A DNA stretch of 64,000 bases from Croceibacterium xixiisoli (GCF_009827305.1 NZ_WTYJ01000002.1:248001-312000); one strand, 5' to 3'; shown: positions 26,079-37,924, counted from the stretch's first letter. Made by a program: numbers and translations. The notes: generated by a model not told the origin, from the sequence alone.

Positions 26079-26867
26079 TCAGCCGATCCAGCCGCGCAGG
26101 GCCATGGCAATCGGATTGTCCGGTTCGGACAGCAGCTTGGCCGTCAGCGCCAGGGCGGACATGATCAGCAACGGGCGGGCCAGGCCCGCGCCGAACCGCA
26201 GCGCCAGATGTGCCCCCAACTGCCCGCCGGCCACGCTTGCCACCGCCATCGCCAGCCCGGTGATCCACAGCACATGCCCACCGGCCAGCAGCACGATCAG
26301 CCCGGCCAGATTGCTGGCCAGATTCAGCAGCTTGGTATGGGCGACGGCGCGGATCAGCCCCATGCCGAACAGCGCCACCAGCGCCGTGGTGAAGAAGGAT
26401 CCGGTGCCGGGTCCGAAAAACCCATCATAACAGCCGATGATCGCCGCCACGCCCAGCAAGGCCGGGATGCCGAACCGGCTGTGGCGGTCATCATCGCCCA
26501 GCTTCGGGGCGAAGCTGTAATAGGCCACCATCGCGATCAGCAGCAGCGGCAACAGGGCCGACAGAAAACCCGGATCGACCCGCGTCAGGACGAAGGCGCC
26601 CAGCGCGGAACCGAGGAAGGAAAACAGCGCCGGCAAAGCAAAACGACGGTAATCGATCAGTCCCTTGCGGGCATAGGCGAAGAAGGCGCCGGCCGTGCCG
26701 CAGGTGCTCTGCAGCTTGTTGGTGGCGATGGCGGCAACCGGCGGAACTCCGGCGGCCAGCAGGGCGGGGATCGTGATCAGCCCGCCGCCGCCCGCCACGG
26801 CATCGATGGCACCGGCCGCAAAGGCGGCGAGCATCAACAGGGCGATGATGTCAGGGGCGAGATCCAC
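26079..26867 (-). CDS. TauE/SafE family membrane exporter (YfcA-like)
   Basis: A 262-residue protein of about eight membrane helices arranged as two similar halves. AAGAIDAVAGGGGLITIPAL and IGCYDGFFGPGTGSFFTTAL are the paired glycine-rich motifs, with TNKLQST and HTKLLNLASN in the matching spots. Family members are thought to export sulfite or organosulfonates; the substrate here is not known. Confidence 0.87.
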   Translation of the reverse strand: MDLAPDIIALLMLAAFAAGAIDAVAGGGGLITIPALLAAGVPPVAAIATNKLQSTCGTAGAFFAYARKGLIDYRRFALPALFSFLGSALGAFVLTRVDPGFLSALLPLLLIAMVAYYSFAPKLGDDDRHSRFGIPALLGVAAIIGCYDGFFGPGTGSFFTTALVALFGMGLIRAVAHTKLLNLASNLAGLIVLLAGGHVLWITGLAMAVASVAGGQLGAHLALRFGAGLARPLLIMSALALTAKLLSEPDNPIAMALRGWIG

Positions 26868-26933
26868 GCGCCCGCCCTATCAGCCGGGCGCGTGGAGACA
26901 AGCCGGTGTGCCTACCTAATCAAAGCCATCCTG

Positions 26934-28101
26934 TCAGGGACGGGTCAGATGCAGCAGCTTGGCATCGACACCGTCTTCGGCAATCCACATCGATCCATCG
27001 GGCGCTTCGATGACGTCGCGCAGCCGCTTGTCGAAATTGTAGCGAGCCACTTCACGCCCCTGCGTGCCGTCGATCGCCACGCGGACCAGCAGCTTGGGGC
27101 CCAGGCCCGGCATGATGGCTTCACCCCGCCATTCCGGCCACATGCGGCCCGAATAGAAGATGAAATTGCCCGGCGCGATCACCGGGTTCCAGCTGATCGC
27201 CGGGGCCTGGAATTCCGGGCGGGTGGAGTGGTCGGGAATGTCCGAATTGTCGTAATTCACGCCATTGGACACGATCGGCCAGCCGTAATTCTTGCCCGGT
27301 TCGATCAGGTTCAGCTCATCGCCGCCCTTCGGCCCGTGTTCCAGTTCCCATAGCCGGCCCTGGCTGTCGAACTTGAGCCCCAGCACGCTGCGGTGGCCAT
27401 AGCTCCAGATTTCGGCCGAAACCCCGCCGCGATCGGCAAAGGGATTGCCCGCCGCCGGGGTGCCGTCGAGATTGAGCCGCAGCACCTTGCCCAGATTGGT
27501 GGTCAGGTCCTGCGCCGGGTCACCCTTTTGCCGATCGCCAGAGGTCAGGAACAGATATTTGCCATCCGGGGAAAAGGCGATGCGATGCGAAAAATGCCCG
27601 CGCCCGTTCACCTTGGGGGTCTGGCGCCAGATCACCGAAAAATCGCTGAGCGTGCAGGCATTGTTGCTGCCGCATTCCAGCTTGCCGCGTCCCATGGCGG
27701 CGCCGCGCGTGTCGCCTTCACCGGCTTCGGACCAGGTCAGATAGATCTGCTTGCTGGTGGCGTAATCGGGGGCAAAGGCGATGTCGCCCAGGCCGCCCTG
27801 GCCGCCGTAATCCACGGTCGGCAACGCCCCGGTGACGGTACCATTGGTGCCCGTGGCGGTGTCGAAGAACACCACCGTGCCCTGCCGCTGGGTGATGAAC
27901 AGGCGGCTGGTGCCCGGCTCGAACGCCAGCGCCCAGGGCTGGTTGAAATTGCCATGCGTGCTGACCTGATAGGGCGCCGCCGTATCAGGCGTGGTGGGTG
28001 CTGGGGTGGAGGCAGCCGAACTATCCCCGGCCGGCGCGGCGCTGCAGCTTGCAGCGGCCAGCGCAGAGGCTAGGATAAAGACTGAAGTGACGATCTGACG
28101 C

Positions 28102-28103
<2 letters not shown>
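26934..28103 (-). CDS. PQQ-dependent aldose sugar dehydrogenase (YliI-like), exported lipoprotein
   Basis: A 389-residue beta-propeller protein. The leader ends in lipobox AAASC. GHFSHRIAFSPDGKYLF supplies the catalytic-region His, LGKVLRLNLDGTP and ELEHGPKGGDELN are PQQ/Ca-site motifs, and PGKNYGWPIVSNG closes the propeller. Such enzymes oxidise sugars in the periplasm with PQQ. Its ATG (28101-28103 on the plus strand as CAT) overlaps the ATG of divergent rnhB in the sequence GCATGC, so no separate promoter space exists between the two. Confidence 0.88.
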
Positions 28104-30070
<1,967 letters not shown>

Positions 30071-30071
<1 letters not shown>

Positions 30072-31180
30072 TGGAAAAGCTCTATCTTCAGCCGCTTACC
30101 CTGGTGGCGGGCCCGCAATTGGTGGATGGCGATGCCCTGCGCATCGCCGGCGGGCTGGCCTACGCGCGGGAATTCGCGCTGGTGGTGGTGCGTGATGGGG
30201 TGGTGATCAGCCGCGATGTGACGACCCCGCGGGGCATGGATGATGCGATTGCGCGCCTGCCCGCCGGGCTGGCCAGCGAAGCGATCCAGCAATGGGCCGA
30301 TCTGCAGATCGTCCATGCGCCGCTGAAGATGGGCGAACGCGTGATCCGGCTGGATCAGCCGCAGATCATGGGCATTTTGAACGTTACGCCGGACAGCTTT
30401 TCCGATGGCGGCAAATTCCTCGACGATCCGGAGGCGGCGCATGCCCATGCCGCCGACATGCTCGAAGGCGGCGCCGCGATCATCGATATTGGCGGGGAAA
30501 GCACCCGCCCTGGCGCCGCCGCCGTTTGGGAAGGGGATGAGGTCAAGCGCGTTGTCCCCGCCGTGGAACGCTGCGCCGCGATGGGCGCCGCGATCAGTGT
30601 CGACACCCGCCGGGCATCTGTGATGAAGGCATCGCTGGCCGCCGGCGCGCATCTGATCAACGATGTGTCGGCCTTGCGCCATGATCCGCGCAGTCTGGGC
30701 CTGGCGGCCAACAGCGGTGCGCCTGTGGTGCTGATGCACGCCCCGGGGGAGGGCGAGGATCTGCATTGCAAGGCCGGTTACGGCAATGTGGTGTTCGAAG
30801 TGTTCGACTGGCTGCGGCTGGCGCGCGACCGCGCCCTGGCGGCGGGCATTGCGCGCGAAAACATCATCCTCGATCCCGGTCTCGGCTTCGGCAAGAGCGT
30901 GGCGGACAATCTGGCGCTGATGAATGCGCTGGAACTGTTCCACGCGTTGGGTCAGCCGCTGCTGCTGGGCGTCAGCCGCAAGCGGTTCATCGGCGCGTTG
31001 AGCAATGAAGCGCCCGCGCATGAACGGCTGGGCGGCAGTGTGGCGCTGGCCTTGCGCGGGATGCAGGCCGGATATCAGCTGCTGCGCGTGCATGATGTGC
31101 GCGACACGGTGCAGGCCCGCAATGTCTGGCGCGGGCTGCGCGATGCCGCCGTCACGGATTTCGGCGGGCTGGTGGCCTAG
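30071..31180 (+). CDS. folP: Dihydropteroate synthase
   Basis: A 369-residue enzyme that joins pterin and p-aminobenzoate in folate synthesis; the sulfonamide target. The catalytic barrel starts near residue 95: IMGILNVTPDSFSDGGKF, then IDIGGESTRPGA, SVDTRRASVM, INDVSAL and the GVSRKRFIG loop. The first ~90 residues are an extra N-terminal region not found in the ~280-residue E. coli enzyme. ATG 30071 is coupled to the ccrM stop (TGATG). Confidence 0.92.
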
Positions 31181-31209
31181 CAAGTCGCGCGGCCAACTGG
31201 GGCAGCCCG

Positions 31210-32628
31210 TCAGGCGGCGTTGTCGATCCCCAGATCGCTGAGTTTGCGATAGAGTGTTGATCGGCCGATGCCGAGCCGGCGCGCCACCTCCGTCATGCGG
31301 CCGCGATAATGGCCGATGGCGAGGCGAATGACATCCGCCTCGATATCTTCCAGCGGGCGCAGATTGCCGTCCTGGGTGTAGAGTTCCACCCCGGCCCCCT
31401 GCTGCAGCGGGCGGGCGCCATCCAGCAGATCGCCGATCATTTCGGACAGTTGCGGGAAATCCTGCGTGGTCAGCGCATTGCCGTCGCAGAACACGGCCGC
31501 GCGGAACAGCACAGCCTGAAGCTGGCGGACATTGCCCGGCCAGTCGAACGCATTGAGCAATTGCAGCGCGCCATCGGTAATGCCCAGTTCGCGCAGGCCC
31601 GGCTGTTCACCGATGCGGGCCAGAAAATGGCGGGTGAGGGAGGAAATGTCGCCCGGCCGTTCGCGCAGCGGGGGCAGCACGATTTCCGTGGCTGACAACA
31701 GCTTGAGCAATTCGGGCCGGAAATGGCCGGCGGCAGAAAGGTCGGCCAGCCAGATATTGCTGGCGGAAATGATCCGCACATCCACCTTGAAGCTGTGGCT
31801 GGCGCCGATCGGGCGCACGCTGCGCAGCGTCATCGCCTCCAGCAGCCGGTCCTGCAGTTCCAGGCTCAGCCGGTCCACCTCATCCAGTACCAGCGTGCCG
31901 CCGTCGCATTGCTGCAGGGCGCCGACCTGGCGGTCGAAGGCGCCGGTAAAGGCGCCCTTTTCATGGCCGAACAGCACCGATTCCAGGCTGTTGCCGGGGA
32001 TGCTGGCAATATTGATGGTGCGGAACGGGGCACGGGCGCGCGGGCTGGCGGCCTGCATGGCGCGGACCAGCATTTCCTTGCCGGTGCCGCTTTCCCCTTC
32101 GATCAGCACTGCGCCATGGCCGCGCGCGGTCTTGGCCGCCTTGGCCAGCGCTGCACGGAAGGAGGGCGAGGTGCCGACCATCGCATCGAAATCGAGCGCC
32201 GCACCCATTTTTTCGGTCAGCGGGGTCAGTTCATCCTGCGGTGCTTCGCGCGTGGTGGCGTTCAGCAGCGCCTGCATCATCCGGTCGGGCGCGACCGGCT
32301 TGACCAGGTAATCGGTGGCACCGGCGCGCATGGCTTCCACGGCCAGCAGCGGGCTGGTGCTGGTGGTCAGCATCAGGATCGGCAGCGCGGGGCGGCGTTC
32401 TTTCAGTTCGGCGATCAGTTCGCAGGCGGCATCGCCCGGGACCCACTGGTCCAGGATGATGGCGGACAATTGCATGCCCTGACGCGTGCCCAAGGTGGCG
32501 ATGGCGGTTTCCGAATCGCGCACGACCAGGGTCCGCCAGCCATCCCGCGCGGCAAGCGCGGAAATCAGCCGGCTCTGTGCCGGTTCATCGTCAATCAGCA
32601 TCAGCAATCGCTGTTCGACTTCGGCCAT
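31210..32628 (-). CDS. NtrC-family sigma-54-dependent response regulator
   Basis: A 472-residue protein from ATG 32628. Receiver domain, residues 1-125: DDEPAQ acidic pocket, phosphoacceptor Asp in IILDQWVPG and Lys in YLVKPVAP. AAA+ domain: IEGESGTGKE Walker A, HEKGAFTGAF (the GAFTGA loop that contacts sigma-54) and LVLDEVDRL Walker B. C-terminal Fis-type helix-turn-helix: EVARRLGIGRSTLYRKL. No histidine kinase is adjacent, so its signal is unknown. It converges on folP. Confidence 0.9.
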   Translation of the reverse strand: MAEVEQRLLMLIDDEPAQSRLISALAARDGWRTLVVRDSETAIATLGTRQGMQLSAIILDQWVPGDAACELIAELKERRPALPILMLTTSTSPLLAVEAMRAGATDYLVKPVAPDRMMQALLNATTREAPQDELTPLTEKMGAALDFDAMVGTSPSFRAALAKAAKTARGHGAVLIEGESGTGKEMLVRAMQAASPRARAPFRTINIASIPGNSLESVLFGHEKGAFTGAFDRQVGALQQCDGGTLVLDEVDRLSLELQDRLLEAMTLRSVRPIGASHSFKVDVRIISASNIWLADLSAAGHFRPELLKLLSATEIVLPPLRERPGDISSLTRHFLARIGEQPGLRELGITDGALQLLNAFDWPGNVRQLQAVLFRAAVFCDGNALTTQDFPQLSEMIGDLLDGARPLQQGAGVELYTQDGNLRPLEDIEADVIRLAIGHYRGRMTEVARRLGIGRSTLYRKLSDLGIDNAA

Positions 32629-32846
32629 TATTCCTGCAACCTCACTGCCTGTGCGGGGTTTGGCATAAACTGCGGGGGTAAATGGCAAATAAACGTTCCG
32701 CATGGTTTTCGCAGAAACATGCGCTGCCGTTCGTGGGCGGGCGGCTTGCGGATCAATGGCATCTCGATAGGCTGATACATTCCAGGGATCGTTCAGGTCG
32801 ATGACGGAATGATGCCGGGCACGACCATCGACACGGAGTGGGAAGG

Positions 32847-33302
32847 ATGACCCAGTTGTGCCTCAGGATCGTTTTCCTCTCGCTGATGGCTCTGAGCAGC
32901 TCGGCATGCCAGGCTGGCGAAGGGGATCCAGCCCTGCCCGATGGCGTGCAGGCCCCGGACTATGGCGCGGTGGAGCCCTTGCGGGGGCAATACCTCTGAG
33001 GGGAAGAAAGCGCTGATTTCTACCCCTGCGAAAAACCGCGCTCAGAGTGCCTGGCCATCCCGCGGCGAAACAGGCAGGCCTGCTGGGTTCGGTTCGCGGA
33101 AGAACCCCGCGCGCGCTTGTCGGAAGTCGATGCGCAGAACAGCGGCCCGCAAGGCGGAGAGTTGTGGATCGAAGGGATCGGGCGGACAGCCACAAAACCT
33201 GGGTCTTTCGGCCATCTGGGCGCCTATCACTGCCAGATCGAGATAATGCGGATCGACCGGATCGACGCAGGGCCACCGCACATGTTCGATTTTGGGCGTT
33301 GA
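32847..33302 (+). pseudogene. Small lipoprotein gene split by an in-frame TGA
   Basis: ATG 32847 follows GGGAAGG. The first 50 codons encode a signal peptide with lipobox SSSAC and then GAVEPLRGQYL before TGA at 32997-32999. The same frame stays open for another 100 codons to 33302, reading GEESADFYPCEKPRSECLA and HMFDFGR, with GC-rich third positions. The run GQYL-stop-GEESADFYPC looks like one continuous domain in which a TGG became TGA. It is probably a nonsense mutation, although readthrough or a sequence error is possible. Confidence 0.55.
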
Positions 33303-33431
33303 GGCTGTCGCGAGCGGATGAAAATCGGGCTGATCGCAAAAGGCCCAATTACGCAGGGGTTGAGAACCGGCGTTTCAGCCGATAGAGCCATTGCAGAACC
33401 ATTTTTTCGAAGATCAAGGGGCAGACGCCAG

Positions 33432-33566
33432 ATGGCACAGAGTGAATCGGCGAACGATATGAAGGCCGCACAGAGCACCTACAACAGCTTCATCGGCACG
33501 CTGAAGTGGTCCGTGCCACTGATCGCGGCGCTGGTGGCGCTGGTCGTCATTCTGATTGCGCCCTGA
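33432..33566 (+). CDS. aa3-type cytochrome c oxidase subunit IV-like small protein
   Basis: A 44-residue protein (start at MAQSESANDM rather than the longer frame). It has AAQSTYNSFIGTLKW followed by one membrane helix to the C-terminus (VPLIAALVALVVILIAP), the pattern of the tiny bacterial aa3 oxidase subunit IV. It stands 12 bp before the transhydrogenase genes, an arrangement common in sphingomonads. Confidence 0.75.
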   Translation: MAQSESANDMKAAQSTYNSFIGTLKWSVPLIAALVALVVILIAP

Positions 33567-33578
33567 TCGGCTGCCCCT

Positions 33579-34703
33579 GTGCGCATCGCGGTTCTGAAAG
33601 AACAGGCCGCTGGTGAGCGGCGGGTTGCCGCTATTCCGGAGACGGTGAAGAAATTCACCGCTCTCGGCGCGCAGGTTGCAGTGGAAAACGGCGCGGGCAC
33701 GGCGGCCTCGATCAGCGATCAGGCCTTTGCCGATGTCGGTGCCCATATCGGTGATGCCGCCACGACGGTGGCGGGCGCCGACATTATTCTGGCCATCCAG
33801 GCGCCCGATCCCGCCGGCCTGACAGGCGCGGCGCCCGGCGCATGGGTGGCTGCGCTGTTCGATCCCTTTGCCATGCGCGCCCGGGTCGATGCCTATGCCG
33901 CGGCTGGGCTCGAGGCGCTGAGCATGGAATTCATGCCGCGCATCACCCGCGCGCAGAGCATGGATGTTCTTTCCAGCCAGTCCAATCTGGCCGGCTACAA
34001 GGCGGTGATCGCCGCAGCCGACGCCTATGGCCGGGCCTTCCCGATGATGATGACGGCGGCGGGCACGATCTCCGCCGCGCGGGTGTTCGTCATGGGCGTG
34101 GGCGTGGCCGGGCTGCAGGCGATTGCCACGGCGCGCCGGCTGGGGGCGCAGGTTTCCGCCACCGATGTGCGCAGCGCCACGCGCGAACAGATCCAGTCGC
34201 TGGGCGCCAAGCCGATCTTCGTTGAAAGCGTTGCCGGGATCGAGGGTGAGGGCGCAGGCGGTTACGCCAGCGAAATGTCGGAAGAATATCAGCGCGCGCA
34301 GGCGGAACTGGTGTCCAGCCATATCGCGAAGCAGGATATCGTGATCACCACCGCACTGATCCCGGGCAGGGCCGCGCCGCGCCTGATCAGCGATGCGCAG
34401 ATCGCGAGCATGCGCCCCGGCAGCGTGATTTTCGATCTGGCCGTGGCGCAGGGCGGCAATGTCGAAGGGTCGGTGGCCGATCAGCGGGTGGAACGCCATG
34501 GCGTAACCATCATCGGCTATGCCAACACGCCCGCCCATCTGCCGGCCGATGCCAGCGCGCTGTTCGCGCGCAATCACTACAATTTTCTGTCCGCCTTCTG
34601 GGACAAGGATGCCGGGCGCCCGGTGCTGGATGATGAAATCGGCAATGCCGTGCGACTGACGCAGGGTGGGAAAGTGGTCAGCGAAAGGCTTGAGGCGGCC
34701 TGA
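33579..34703 (+). CDS. pntAA: NAD(P) transhydrogenase subunit alpha, part 1 (NAD-binding domain)
   Basis: A 374-residue soluble domain I of the proton-translocating transhydrogenase, which makes NADPH from NADH at the cost of proton-motive force. MRIAVLKEQAAGERRVA is the family start (GTG 33579), SSQSNLAGYKAVI and VMGVGVAGLQAIATARRLGA the NAD-binding core, and ITTALIPGRAAPRL the mobile-loop region. It has no membrane helices, as expected for the split form. Confidence 0.92.
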   Translation: MRIAVLKEQAAGERRVAAIPETVKKFTALGAQVAVENGAGTAASISDQAFADVGAHIGDAATTVAGADIILAIQAPDPAGLTGAAPGAWVAALFDPFAMRARVDAYAAAGLEALSMEFMPRITRAQSMDVLSSQSNLAGYKAVIAAADAYGRAFPMMMTAAGTISAARVFVMGVGVAGLQAIATARRLGAQVSATDVRSATREQIQSLGAKPIFVESVAGIEGEGAGGYASEMSEEYQRAQAELVSSHIAKQDIVITTALIPGRAAPRLISDAQIASMRPGSVIFDLAVAQGGNVEGSVADQRVERHGVTIIGYANTPAHLPADASALFARNHYNFLSAFWDKDAGRPVLDDEIGNAVRLTQGGKVVSERLEAA

Positions 34704-34718
34704 TCGGCAGGAGGAAGG

Positions 34719-35294
34719 ATGCGACACGGCAAACACGGCTGGATCATGGGCGGCTTGTTGCTGGCCCTGAGCGGCTGTCAGGACAGGGCAGCCTCCTCTT
34801 CGGCGCCGGAAACGCCGGTTGCATCAACCCCGGCGGCGGAGGTGCCAGTGGTGGTGCCGACGCCCGTCGCCACCCCCGTCAAATGCTGGCGCCCAGACAG
34901 CGTGATCGTCGATCGCAAGAGCTTCGCTTCGGCCAATCTGCCGCTGGATGCTGATGCGGACCGGGCCTTTGCCCGGGCACGGTCGGAATTCGACCATGCG
35001 GTTGACCTGCTCTGCGCCGATGGCAAGGTGCCGGCCGATTTCCTCCGCAAGACGCGGCAATTGGTGCTGACCCAGGGGGACGGCGCGGCGGAGGCGACTT
35101 TCTTCACCCATGACGCGGCAGAAAATTCGCCCTTTCCAGCCGATTATCTGATGTTCCAGCTCGCCTGGGGCAGCCGCGACGAAACCGGCAAGATGGTCTG
35201 GCAAGCGCCCGATGCGCAGGACATTGCTGACGGGCTGCTCTGTTTCCACGATGGGGAAGGCCATTTCGACATGTGCAACCAGAGGCTGCCCTGA
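34719..35294 (+). CDS. Lipoprotein gene inside the pnt operon
   Basis: A 191-residue protein with a signal peptide and lipobox ALSGC, a Pro/Val/Thr-rich linker and a globular part (SVIVDRKSFASANLPLDADA, DLLCADGKVPADFLRKTRQL). No family recognised. It lies 15 bp after pntAA and 2 bp before pntAB, so it must be co-transcribed with transhydrogenase genes that usually follow each other directly. Confidence 0.65.
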   Translation: MRHGKHGWIMGGLLLALSGCQDRAASSSAPETPVASTPAAEVPVVVPTPVATPVKCWRPDSVIVDRKSFASANLPLDADADRAFARARSEFDHAVDLLCADGKVPADFLRKTRQLVLTQGDGAAEATFFTHDAAENSPFPADYLMFQLAWGSRDETGKMVWQAPDAQDIADGLLCFHDGEGHFDMCNQRLP

Positions 35295-35296
35295 CC

Positions 35297-35614
35297 ATGG
35301 ATTTCATCAGCATCCTGTCGATCTTCGTGATGGCCTGCTTCGTGGGCTATTATGTCGTCTGGTCGGTCACCCCGGCGCTGCACACGCCGTTGATGGCGGT
35401 GACCAATGCCATATCCTCGGTCATCATCGTCGGGGCGCTGGTTGCGGCTGCGGCCAATGGCAGCCCGGCGGCGAAGTGGCTTGGCCTGGCCGGGGTGGTG
35501 CTGGCCAGCGTCAACATCTTCGGTGGCTTTGCCGTCACCGAACGCATGCTGGCAATGTACAAGAAGAAGGATCGTCCAGGCAGAGATGGCGCCGGGAAGG
35601 GGGATAAAGCCTGA
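35297..35614 (+). CDS. pntAB: NAD(P) transhydrogenase subunit alpha, part 2
   Basis: A 105-residue membrane piece with three helices (about 4-22, 35-56, 60-80). VWSVTPALHTPLMAVTNAIS is the signature of the split alpha subunit. It forms part of the proton channel. Its stop overlaps the pntB ATG (TGATG). Confidence 0.92.
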   Translation: MDFISILSIFVMACFVGYYVVWSVTPALHTPLMAVTNAISSVIIVGALVAAAANGSPAAKWLGLAGVVLASVNIFGGFAVTERMLAMYKKKDRPGRDGAGKGDKA

Positions 35615-37086
35615 TGGTCCTGCCCCCCGCCAACACCACCGATCTCAGCATTGCCGCCGATGCCGCGCGGCTGGTCGATTCCTGGGTCGCACTGGCCTAT
35701 CTGGTCGCCGGCGTGCTGTTCATTCTGGCGCTGCGCGGATTGTCATCCCCGGCCACCAGCCGCCGGGGCAATCGCTTCGGTATGGCCGGGATGCTGATCG
35801 CTGTGGTCACCACGCTGATCACGCATGAAATCGCCAGCCTGCCCGAAATTCTCGGCGCCATTGCCGTGGGCGGGGCGATCGGCTTCGTCATCGCCCGGCG
35901 GATCGCAATGACCGCCATGCCGCAACTGGTGGCCGCCTTCCACTCGCTGGTTGGGCTGGCGGCGGTGCTGGTTGCGGTGGCGGCCTTCCTCAATCCGCTG
36001 GCCTTCGGCATTCTGGGCCTAGATGGCAATATCCTGGCGGTCAGCCGAGTGGAAATGGCGCTGGGCGCGGCGATTGGCGCGATCACCTTTTCCGGATCGG
36101 TCATCGCCTTTGCCAAGCTGAACGGCAATATGTCCGGCGCGCCGATCCTGCTGCCCGCGCGCCATGTCATCAATCTGGGCACGCTGGTCGCGATCCTGGG
36201 GCTGACCGCCGCCTATGCGCTGGCGGCGCAGGCCGGGCCGGGGCAGGGGCTGGCGTTCTGGATCATCGTGGCGCTGGCCTTTGTCATCGGCTTCCTGCTG
36301 ATCATCCCGATCGGCGGGGCGGATATGCCGGTGGTCGTCAGCATGCTGAATTCCTATTCCGGTTGGGCGGCGGCGGCAATGGGTTTCACCCTGCACAACA
36401 GCGCGATGATCATCACCGGCGCGCTGGTCGGATCATCGGGCGCGATCCTCAGCTACATCATGTGCCGCGCCATGAACCGCAGCTTCATCAGCGTGATCGC
36501 CGGCGGTTTCGGGGCAGAGGCAGCGGCCGGCAGTGGGGAGGCGCGCGAACAGCGCCCCTACAAGCAGGGCAGCGCCGATGATGCGGCCTTCATGCTGAAA
36601 CAGGCCGAAAGCGTCATCATCATCCCCGGCTATGGCATGGCGGTGGCGCAGGCCCAGCACGCGCTGCGTGAAATGGGCGATCTGCTCAAGCATGAGGGCG
36701 TCAGCGTCAAATATGCGATCCACCCCGTGGCCGGGCGCATGCCGGGGCACATGAATGTGCTGCTGGCCGAAGCCAATGTTCCCTATGACGATGTGTTCGA
36801 ACTGGAAGACATCAACAGCGAATTCGCCCAGGCCGATGTCGCCTTCATTATCGGCGCCAATGACGTGGTCAATCCGGCGGCCAAGACGGACAGGAGCAGT
36901 CCGATCTATGGCATGCCGGTGTTCGATGTGGACAAGGCCAAGACGGTGATGTTCATCAAGCGCAGCATGGGCGGCGTGGGTTACGCCGGCGTGGATAATG
37001 ACGTGTTTTACATGGACCAGACCATGATGCTGCTGGCAGATGCCAAGAAGATGGTCGAAGAGATCAACAAGGCCCTGGCCGATTGA
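35614..37086 (+). CDS. pntB: NAD(P) transhydrogenase subunit beta
   Basis: A 490-residue subunit with about nine membrane helices followed by the NADP-binding domain III (residues ~320-490): IIIPGYGMAVAQAQHALREM, HPVAGRMPGHMNVLLAEANV, IIGANDVVNPAA and RSMGGVGYAGVDN. All the usual motifs are present. It is the last gene of the unit; a strong hairpin follows. Confidence 0.93.
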   Translation: MVLPPANTTDLSIAADAARLVDSWVALAYLVAGVLFILALRGLSSPATSRRGNRFGMAGMLIAVVTTLITHEIASLPEILGAIAVGGAIGFVIARRIAMTAMPQLVAAFHSLVGLAAVLVAVAAFLNPLAFGILGLDGNILAVSRVEMALGAAIGAITFSGSVIAFAKLNGNMSGAPILLPARHVINLGTLVAILGLTAAYALAAQAGPGQGLAFWIIVALAFVIGFLLIIPIGGADMPVVVSMLNSYSGWAAAAMGFTLHNSAMIITGALVGSSGAILSYIMCRAMNRSFISVIAGGFGAEAAAGSGEAREQRPYKQGSADDAAFMLKQAESVIIIPGYGMAVAQAQHALREMGDLLKHEGVSVKYAIHPVAGRMPGHMNVLLAEANVPYDDVFELEDINSEFAQADVAFIIGANDVVNPAAKTDRSSPIYGMPVFDVDKAKTVMFIKRSMGGVGYAGVDNDVFYMDQTMMLLADAKKMVEEINKALAD

Positions 37087-37106
37087 GGCCGGGGATCACG
37101 CGTTTT

Positions 37107-37133
37107 CCGGTGCGGCAGGCTATGCCGCACCGG
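37107..37133 (+). terminator. Hairpin after pntB
   Basis: CCGGTGCGGCA (37107-37117) pairs perfectly with TGCCGCACCGG (37123-37133) around a GGCTA loop. No T-run follows, so it may be a weak terminator or an mRNA-stabilising hairpin. Confidence 0.5.
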
Positions 37134-37156
37134 CCAGTCAGATGAGGGAATGAAAC

Positions 37157-37852
37157 TTGCGCAAGCTGGGTATTATCGGCGGCATGAGCTGGGTTTCGAC
37201 CCGCAATTATTTCGATGAGATCAACACCTTTGTGCAGCACACCGCCGGGCTTCGCTCCAGCGCGCCGCTGCTGATCGAAAACCTCGACTTCGCGCAGCTC
37301 TATGCGCTGAAGGAACAGGCCGACTGGGACCGTGCCGCCGAAATCCTGGCCGGTTCCGCCCGCCGGCTTGAGGCAGCGGGTGCCGGCATGGTGCTGATCG
37401 CCGCCAATTCCATGCACCGCGTGTACGACAAGGTCGCCGCTGCCGTTTCCGTGCCGGTGCTGCATATCGCCGAATGCGTGGGCAAGGCGATGGAGGCCGA
37501 TCAGGTCAAGAGTGCGGCCCTGCTCGGCACCAGCAATGTGATGACCGAAAGCTTCTATCGCCGGCGGCTGGTGGAACATGGCGTCGATCTGTTGCCGCCG
37601 GATATGAAGATCGTCGCCGATCTCGACCGGCTGATCTATGATCAGCTGATGGTCGGCAAGGCCACCCGCGATGCGGAGCGGCTGATGAAGACGATCATCA
37701 CGGTCAAGGAACAGGAAGGCGCCGAAGCCATCGTGCTGGCCTGCACCGAATTCAATCTGGTGGTCGATGTCGATGCCAATGTGCTGCCGATCTATGACAG
37801 CGCGCGCATCCATGCCCGGGCCGGCGCCGAATGGTTGCTGGGCCGGGATTGA
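37157..37852 (+). CDS. Aspartate/glutamate racemase family protein
   Basis: A 231-residue protein (TTG start at 37157 after GAGGGAATGAA). LGIIGGMSWVSTRNYFDEIN matches the YgeA-like family start, and VLACTEFNLVV supplies the C-terminal catalytic cysteine. In the first active-site motif (IAANSMHRV) the family cysteine or threonine is replaced by Ala, so two-base racemisation may be altered. It is a single gene between the pnt operon and dgt. Confidence 0.82.
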   Translation: MRKLGIIGGMSWVSTRNYFDEINTFVQHTAGLRSSAPLLIENLDFAQLYALKEQADWDRAAEILAGSARRLEAAGAGMVLIAANSMHRVYDKVAAAVSVPVLHIAECVGKAMEADQVKSAALLGTSNVMTESFYRRRLVEHGVDLLPPDMKIVADLDRLIYDQLMVGKATRDAERLMKTIITVKEQEGAEAIVLACTEFNLVVDVDANVLPIYDSARIHARAGAEWLLGRD

Positions 37853-37924
37853 GGCACGGACAGGCGGAAGGTTCGCCTTCCGTTCACGTTGCAAGCTGGG
37901 GCGTCTGCGCCTAGCCAACGGCGC

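Noticed and set aside
32640-32700. Possible sigma-54 promoter (TTTGGCATAAACTGCGG) near the NtrC-like gene
   Set aside because: The GG and GC doublets are 8 rather than 10 bases apart, and the orientation does not serve a clear target.
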